From NCBI GenBank assembly GCA_964036315.1, contig OZ038509.1, forward strand, positions 30,458,968 through 30,522,967: a stretch of 64,000 bases of DNA, in the 5' to 3' direction. Source of the stretch: Acanthosepion esculentum (lineage: Eukaryota > Mollusca > Cephalopoda > Sepiida > Sepiidae). How positions within the stretch are numbered: position 1 is the stretch's first letter; each line of letters starts with the position of its first letter. Both the position numbers and the translations under genes were made by a program. Under the pieces are notes generated by a model. That model was not told where the DNA came from. It made no database searches and saw only the letters and a list, made by a program, of their open reading frames with translations. Below, piece after piece: positions 53,932 to 62,800 of this stretch.

Positions 53932-56900
53932 TTTCAATTGAAAATGTTAAAATCAAATGTAATGAAAGCAGATTTTGTTATGTTTCAATTGAAAATGTTA
54001 AAATCAAATGGAATTATAGCAGATTTTGTTATGTTTCAATTGAAAATGTTACAATCAAATGGAATTATAGCAGATTTTGTTATGTTTCAATTGAAAATGT
54101 TAAAATCAAATGTAATTATAGCAGATTTTGTTATGTTTCAATTGAAAATGTTAAAATCAAATGGAATTATAGCAGATTTTGTTATGTTAAAATTGAAAAT
54201 GTTACAATCAAATGGAATTATATCAGATTTTGTTATGTTTCAATTGAAAATGTTAAAATCAAATGGAATTATAGCAGATTTTGTTATGTTTCAATTGAAA
54301 ATGTTAAAATCAAATGGAATTATAGCAGATTTTGTTATGGTTCAATTGAAAATGTTACAATCAAATGGAATTATAGCAGATTTTGTTATGTTTCAATTGA
54401 AAATGTTAAAATCAAATGTAATGAAAGCAGATTTTGTTATGTTTCAATTGAAAATGTTAAAATCAAATGGAATTATAGCAGATTTTGTTATGTTTCAATT
54501 GAAAATGTTACAATCAAATGGAATTATAGCAGATTTTGTTATGTTTCAATTGAAAATGTTAAAATCAAATGTAATTATAGCAGATTTTGTTATGTTTCAA
54601 TTGAAAATGTTAAAATCAAATGGAATTATAGCAGATTTTGTTATGTTTCAATTGAAAATGTTACAATCAAATGGAATTATAGCAGATTTTGTTATTTTCA
54701 ATTGAAAATGTTACAATATATGGAATTATAGCAGATTTTGTTATTTTTCAATTGAAAATGTTAAAATCAAATGTAATTATAGCAGATTTTGTTATCTTTC
54801 AATTGAAAATGTTACAATCAAATGGAATTATAGCAGATTTTGTTATGTTTCAATTGAAAATGTTAAAATCAAATGTAATTATAGCAGATTTTGTTATGTT
54901 TCAATTGAAAATGTTACAATCAAATGGAATTATAGCAGATTTTGTCATGTTTCAATAGAAAATGTTAAAATCAAATGGAATTATAGCAGATTTTGTTATG
55001 TTTCAATTGAAAATGTTACAATCAAATGGAATTATAGCAGATTTTGTTATTTTTCAATTGAAAATGTTAAAATCAAATGGAATTATAGCAGATTTTGTTA
55101 TGTTTCAATTGAAAATGTTAAAATCAAATGTAATTATAGCAGATTTTGTTATGTTTCAATTGAAAATGTTACAATCAAATGGAATTATAGCAGATTTTGT
55201 TAGGTTTCAATTGAAAATGTTACAATCAAATGGCATTATAGCAGATTTTGTTATGTTTCAATTGAAAATGTTAAAATCAAATGGAATTATAGCAGATTTT
55301 GTTATTTTCAATTGAAAATCTTACAATCAAATTGAATTATAGCAGATTTTGTTATTTTTCAATTGAAAATGTTAAAATCAAATGGAATTATAGCAGATTT
55401 TGTTAGGTTTCAATTGAAAATGTTACAATCAAATGGAATTATAGCAGATTTTGTTATGTTTCAATTGAAAATGTTAAAATCAAATGGAATTATAGCAGAT
55501 TTTGTTATGGTTCAATTGAAAATGTTACAATCAAATGGAATTATAGCAGATTTTGTTATGTTTCAATTGAAAATGTTAAAATCAAATGTAATGAAAGCAG
55601 ATTTTGTTATGTTTCAATTGAAAATGTTAAAATCAAATGGAATTATAGCAGATTTTGTTATGTTTCAATTGAAAATGTTACAATCAAATGGAATTATAGC
55701 AGATTTTGTTATGTTTCAATTGAAAATGTTAAAATCAAATGTAATTATAGCAGATTTTGTTATGTTTCAATTGAAAATGTTAAAATCAAATGGAATTATA
55801 GCAGATTTTGTTATGTTAAAATTGAAAATGTTACAATCAAATGGAATTATATCAGATTTTGTTATGTTTCAATTGAAAATGTTAAAATCAAATGGAATTA
55901 TAGCAGATTTTGTTATGTTTCAATTGAAAATGTTAAAATCAAATGGAATTATAGCAGATTTTGTTATGGTTCAATTGAAAATGTTACAATCAAATGGAAT
56001 TATAGCAGATTTTGTTATGTTTCAATTGAAAATGTTAAAATCAAATGTAATGAAAGCAGATTTTGTTATGTTTCAATTGAAAATGTTAAAATCAAATGGA
56101 ATTATAGCAGATTTTGTTATGTTTCAATTGAAAATGTTACAATCAAATGGAATTATAGCAGATTTTGTTATGTTTCAATTGAAAATGTTAAAATCAAATG
56201 TAATGAAAGCAGATTTTGTTATGTTTCAATTGAAAATGTTAAAATCAAATGGAATTATAGCAGATTTTGTTATGTTTCAATTGAAAATGTTACAATCAAA
56301 TGGAATTATAGCAGATTTTGTTATGTTTCAATTGAAAATGTTAAAATCAAATGTAATGAAAGCAGATTTTGTTATGTTTCAATTGAAAATGTTAAAATCA
56401 AATGGAATTATAGCAGATTTTGTTATGTTTCAATTGAAAATGTTACAATCAAATGGAATTATAGCAGATTTTGTTATGTTTCAATTGAAAATGTTAAAAT
56501 CAAATGTAATTATAGCAGATTTTGTTATGTTTCAATTGAAAATGTTAAAATCAAATGGAATTATAGCAGATTTTGTTATGTTAAAATTGAAAATGTTACA
56601 ATCAAATGGAATTATATCAGATTTTGTTATGTTTCAATTGAAAATGTTAAAATCAAATGGAATTATAGCAGATTTTGTTATGTTTCAATTGAAAATGTTA
56701 AAATCAAATGGAATTATAGCAGATTTTGTTATGGTTCAATTGAAAATGTTACAATCAAATGGAATTATAGCAGATTTTGTTATGTTTCAATTGAAAATGT
56801 TAAAATCAAATGTAATGAAAGCAGATTTTGTTATGTTTCAATTGAAAATGTTAAAATCAAATGGAATTATAGCAGATTTTGTTATGTTTCAATTGAAAAT

Positions 56901-57050
56901 GTTACAATCAAATGGAATTATAGCAGATTTTGTTATGTTTCAATTGAAAATGTTAAAATCAAATGTAATTATAGCAGATTTTGTTATGTTTCAATTGAAA
57001 ATGTTAAAATCAAATGGAATTATAGCAGATTTTGTTATGTTTCAATTGAA
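53932..57050 (+). repeat. 459-bp (9-mer) HOR marked by AATGAAAGC
   Basis: AATGAAAGC units start at 53932, 54391, 55561, 56020, 56173, 56326 and 56785. The steps 53932-54391, 55561-56020 and 56326-56785 are each exactly 459 bp (9 x 51). Each nonamer runs AATGAAAGC unit, G29 unit, C19 unit, T29 unit, a unit leading to TTATGTTAAAATTG, a C19 unit with ATATCAGAT, two G29 units ending in TTATGGTTC, then a C19 unit. No 50-bp unit occurs inside it, so all nine units keep full length. Confidence 0.87.
56020..56478 (+). repeat. 153-bp trimer, three tandem copies
   Basis: An AATGAAAGC unit, an A19/G29 unit and a C19/G29 unit are repeated at 56020, 56173 and 56326, exactly 153 bp apart. The trimer equals the first third of the surrounding 459-bp nonamer, so this looks like a recent local expansion within it. 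Confidence 0.88.
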
Positions 57051-58557
57051 AATGTGACAATCAAATGTAATTATAGCAGATTTTGTTATTTTCAATTGAA
57101 AATGTTACAATATATGGAATTATAGCAGATTTTGTTATTTTTCAATTGAAAATGTTAAAATCAAATGTAATTATAGCAGATTTTGTTATCTTTCAATTGA
57201 AAATGTTACAATCAAATGGAATTATAGCAGATTTTGTTATGTTTCAATTGAAAATGTTAAAATCAAATGTAATTATAGCAGATTTTGTTATGTTTCAATT
57301 GAAAATGTTACAATCAAATGGAATTATAGCAGATTTTGTCATGTTTCAATAGAAAATGTTAAAATCAAATGGAATTATAGCAGATTTTGTTATGTTTCAA
57401 TTGAAAATGTTACAATCAAATGGAATTATAGCAGATTTTGTTATTTTTCAATTGAAAATGTTAAAATCAAATGGAATTATAGCAGATTTTGTTATGTTTC
57501 AATTGAAAATGTTAAAATCAAATGTAATTATAGCAGATTTTGTTATGTTTCAATTGAAAATGTTACAATCAAATGGAATTATAGCAGATTTTGTTAGGTT
57601 TCAATTGAAAATGTTACAATCAAATGGCATTATAGCAGATTTTGTTATGTTTCAATTGAAAATGTTAAAATCAAATGGAATTATAGCAGATTTTGTTATT
57701 TTCAATTGAAAATCTTACAATCAAATTGAATTATAGCAGATTTTGTTATTTTTCAATTGAAAATGTTAAAATCAAATGGAATTATAGCAGATTTTGTTAG
57801 GTTTCAATTGAAAATGTTACAATCAAATGGAATTATAGCAGATTTTGTTATGTTTCAATTGAAAATGTTAAAATCAAATGGAATTATAGCAGATTTTGTT
57901 ATGTTTCAATTGAAAATGTTAAAATCAAATGGAATTATAGCAGATTTTGTTATTTTTCAATTGAAAATGTTAAAATCAAATGTAATTATAGCAGATTTTG
58001 TTATGTTTCAATTGAAAATGTTACAATCAAATGGAATTATAGCAGATTTTGTTATGTTTCAATTGAAAATGTTAAAATCAAATGGAATTATAGCAGATTT
58101 TGTTATTTTTCAATTGAAAATGTTAAAATCGAATGTAATTATAGCAGATTTTGTTATGTTAAAATTGAAAATGTTACAATCAAATGGAATTATATCAGAT
58201 TTTGTTATGGTTCAATTGAAAATGTTAAAATCAAATGGAATTATAGCAGATTTTGTTATGTTTCAATTGAAAATGTTAAAATCAAATGGAATTATAGCAG
58301 ATTTTGTTATGTTTCAATTGAAAATGTTAAAATCAAATGGAATTATAGCAGATTTTGTTATGTTTCAATTGAAAATGTTACAATCAAATGGAATTATAGC
58401 AGATTTTGTTATGTTTCAATTGAAAATGTCAAAATCAAATGTAATTATAGCAGATTTTGTTATGTTTCAATTGAAAATGTTACAATCAAATGGAATTATA
58501 GCAGATTTTGTTATTTTCAATTGAAAATGTTACAATCAAATGGATTTATAGCAGATT

Positions 58558-59819
58558 TTGTTATTTTCAATTGAAAATGTTACAATATATGGAATTATAG
58601 CAGATTTTGTTATGGTTCAATTGAAAATGTTACAATCAAATGGAATTATAGCAGATTTTGTTATGTTTCAATTGAAAATGTTAAAATCAAATGTAATGAT
58701 AGCAGATTTTGTTATGTTTCAATTGAAAATGTTAAAATCAAATGGAATTATAGCAGATTTTGTTATGTTTCAATTGAAAATGTTACAATCAAATGGAATT
58801 ATAGCAGATTTTGTTATGTTTCAATTGAAAATGTTAAAATCAAATGTAATTATAGCAGATTTTGTTATGTTTCAATTGAAAATGTTACAATCAAATGGAA
58901 TTATAGCAGATTTTGTTATGTTTCAATTGAAAATGTTACAATCAAATGGAATTATAGCAGATTTTGTTATTTTCAATTGAAAATGTTACAATATATGGAA
59001 TTATAGCAGATTTTGTTATGTTTCAATTGAAAATGTTAAAATCAAATGGAATTATAGCAGATTTTGTTATTTTTCAATTGAAAATGTTAAAATCAAATGT
59101 AATTATAGCAGATTTTGTTATGTTTCAATTGAAAATGTTAAAATCAAATGGAATTATAGCAGATTTTGTTATGTTTCAATTGAAAATGTTAAAATCAAAT
59201 GGAATTATAGCAGATTTTGTTATTTTTCAATTGAAAATGTTAAAATCGAATGTAATTATAGCAGATTTTGTTATGTTTCAATTGAAAATGTTACAATCAA
59301 ATGGAATTATAGCAGATTTTGTTATGTTTCAATTGAAAATGTTACAATCAAATGGAATTATAGCAGATTTTGTTATTTTCAATTGAAAATGTTACAATAT
59401 ATGGAATTATAGCAGATTTTGTTATGTTTCAATTGAAAATGTTAAAATCAAATGGAATTATAGCAGATTTTGTTATGTTTCAATTGAAAATGTTAAAATC
59501 AAATGGAATTATAGCAGATTTTGTTATTTTTCATTTGAAAATGTTAAAATCAAATGGAATTATAGCAGATTTTGTTATGTTTCAATTGAAAATGTTACAA
59601 TCAAATGGAATTATAGCAGATTTTGTTATGTTTCAATTGAAAATGTTAAAATCAAATGGAATTATAGCAGATTTTGTTATTTTTCAATTGAAAATGTTAA
59701 AATCAAATGTAATTATACCAGATTTTGTTATGTTTCAATTGAAAATGTTAAAATCAAATGGAATTATAGCAGATTTTGTTATGTTTCAATTGAAAATGTT
59801 ACAATATATGGAATTATAG
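58558..59819 (+). repeat. Eight-unit blocks of 406-407 bp marked by ACAATATATGG
   Basis: The 1-bp-short ACAATATATGG unit lies at 58582, 58988, 59394 and 59801, with steps of 406, 406 and 407 bp (eight units less two or one). The first three follow a 50-bp unit. The sequence of monomer types inside each block is not the same, so only the boundary and length are regular, unlike in a true homogenised HOR. Private changes include TTTTTCATTTG (about 59529) and ATACCAGAT (about 59715). Confidence 0.8.
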
Positions 59820-62800
59820 CAGATTTTGTTATGTTTCAATTGAAAATGTTAAAATCAAATGGAATTATAGCAGATTTTGTTATGTTTCAATTGAAAATGT
59901 TAAAATCAAATGTAATTATAGCAGATTTTGTTATGTTTCAATTGAAAATGTTACAATCAAATGGAATTATAGCAGATTTTGTTATGTTTCAATTGAAAAT
60001 GTTAAAATCAAATGGAATTATAGCAGATTTTGTTATTTTTCAATTGAAAATGTTAAAATCAAATGTAATTATAGCAGATTTTGTTATGTTTCAATTGAAA
60101 ATGTTACAATCAAATGGAATTATAGCAGATTTTGTTATGTTTCAATTGAAAATGTTAAAATCAAATGGAATTATAGCAAATTTTGTTATTTTTCAATTGA
60201 AAATGTTAAAATCAAATGTAATTATAGCAGATTTTGTTATGTTTCAATTGAAAATGTTACAATCAAATGGAATTATAGCAGATTTTGTTATGTTTCAATT
60301 GAAAATGTTAAAATCAAATGGAATTATAGCAGATTTTGTTATGTTTCAATTGAAAATGTTAAAATCAACTGGAATTATGGCAGATTTTGTTATGTTTCAA
60401 TTGAAAATGTTACAATCAAATGGAATTATAGCAGATTTTGTTATGTTTCAATTGAAAATGTTAAAATCAAATGTAATTATAGCAGATTTTGTTATGTTTC
60501 AATTGAAAATGTTAAAATCAAATGGAATTATAGCAGATTTTGTTATGTTTCAATTGAAAATGTTACAATCAAATGGAATTATAGCAGATTTTGTTATGTT
60601 TCAATTGAAAATGTTAAAATCAAATGTAATTATATCAAATTTTGTTATGTTTCAATTGAAAATGTTACAATCAAATGGAATTATAGCAGATTTTGTTATG
60701 TTTCAATTGAAAATGTTAAAATCAAATGGAATTATAGCAGATTTTGTTATGTTTCAATTGAAAATGTTACAATCAAATGGAATTATAGCAGATTTTGTTA
60801 TTTTTCAATTGAAAATGTTAAAATCAAATGGAATTATAGCAGATTTTGTTATGTTTCAATTGAAAATGTTAAAATCAAATGTAATTATAGCAGATTTTGT
60901 TATTTTTCAATTGAAAATGTTAAAATCAAATGTAATTATAGCAGATTTTGTTATGTTTCAATTGAAAATGTTACAATCAAATGGAATTATAGCAGATTTT
61001 GTTATGTTTCAATTGAAAATGTTAAAATCAAATGGAATTATAGCAGATTTTGTTATGTTTCAATTGCAAATGTTACAATCAAATGGAATTATAGCAGATT
61101 TTGTTATGTTTCAATTGAAAATGTTAAAATCAAATGGAATTATAGCAGATTTTGTTATGTTTCAATTGAAAATGTTACAATCAAATGGAATTATCGCAGA
61201 TTTTGTTATTTTTCAATTGAAAATGATAAAATCAAATGGAATTATAGCAGATTTTGTTATTTTTCAATTGAAAATGTTAAAATCAAATGGAATTATAGCA
61301 GATTTTGTTATGTTTCAATTGAAAATGTTACAATCAAATGGAATTATAGCAGATTTTGTTATGTTTCAATTGAAAATGTTAAAATCAAATGGAATTATAG
61401 CAGATTTTGTTATGTTTCAATTGAAAATGTTACAATCAAATGGAATTATAGCAGATTTTGTTATGTTTCAATTGAAAATGTTAAAATCAAATGGAATTAT
61501 AGCAGATTTTGTTATGTTTCAATTGAAAATGTTACAATCAAATGGAATTATAGCAGATTTTGTTATTTTTCAATTGAAAATGTTAAAATCAAATGTAATT
61601 ATAGAAGACTTTGTTATGTTTCAATTGAAAATGTTAAAATCAAATGGAATTATAGCAGATTTTGTTATGTTTCAATAGAAAATGTTAAAATCATATGGAA
61701 TTATAGCAGATTTTGTTATGTTTCAATTGAAAATGTTACAATCAAATGGAATTATAGCAGATTTTGTTATGTTTCAATTGAAAATGTTAAAATCAAATGT
61801 AATTATAGCAGATTTTGTTATGTTTCAATTGAAAATGTTAAAATCAAATGGAATTATAGCAGATTTTGTTATGTTTCAATTGAAAATGTTACAATCAAAT
61901 GGAATTATAGCAGATTTTGTTATGTTTCAATTGAAAATGTTAAAATCAAATGGAATTATAGCAGATTTTGTTATGTTTCAATTGAAAATGTTACAATCAA
62001 ATGGAATTATAGCAGATTTTGTTATGTTTCAATTGAAAATGTTAAAATCAAATGGAATTATAGCAGATTTTGTTATGTTTCAATTGAAAATGTTACAATC
62101 AAATGGAATTATAGCAGATTTTGTTATTTTTCAATGGAAAATGTTAAAATCAAATGGAATTATAGCAGATTTTGTTATGTTTCAATTGAAAATGTTAAAA
62201 TCAAATGTAATTAGAGCAGATTTTGTTATGTTTCAATTGAAAATGTTAAAATCAAATGTAATTATAGCAGATTTTGTTATGTTTCAATTGAAAATGTTAC
62301 AATCAAATGGAATTATAGCAGATTTTGTTATGTTTCACTTGAAAATGTTACAATCAAATGGAATTATAGCAGATTTTGCTATGTTTCAATTGAAAATGTT
62401 ACAATCAAATGGAATTATAGCAGATTTTGTTAAATTTCAATTGAAAATGTTAAAATCAAATCGAATTATAGCAGATTTTGTTATGTTTCAATTGAAAATG
62501 TTACAATCAAATGGAATTATAGCAGATTTTGTTATTTTCAATTGAAAATGTTACAATCAAATGGAATTATAGCAGATTTTGTTATTTTTCAATTGAAAAT
62601 GTTAAAATCAAATGTAATTATAGCAGATTTTGTTATGTTTCAATTGAAAATGTTACAATCAAATGGAATTATAGCAGATTTTGTTATGTTTCAATTGAAA
62701 ATGTTAAAATCAAATGTAATTATAGCAGATTTTGTTATGTTTCAATTGAAAATGTTAAAATCAAATGTAATTATAGCAGATTTTGTTATGTTTCAATTGA

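Larger units (their letters stand above)
53932..57884 (+). repeat. Duplication at offset 2,394 bp
   Basis: About 53932-55490 and 56326-57884 match at offset 2,394 (47 units less three bases). Markers are two AATGAAAGC units, ACAATATATGG (54713/57107), a TTATCTTTC unit, TTTTGTCATG followed by CAATAGAAAATG (about 54945/57339), AATGGCATT and an AATCAAATTGAATT unit. The right copy carries the private GTGACAATC with T29 (about 57055). This overlaps the 459-bp HOR and shows that the nonamer already existed when the 2.4-kb event happened. Confidence 0.85.
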
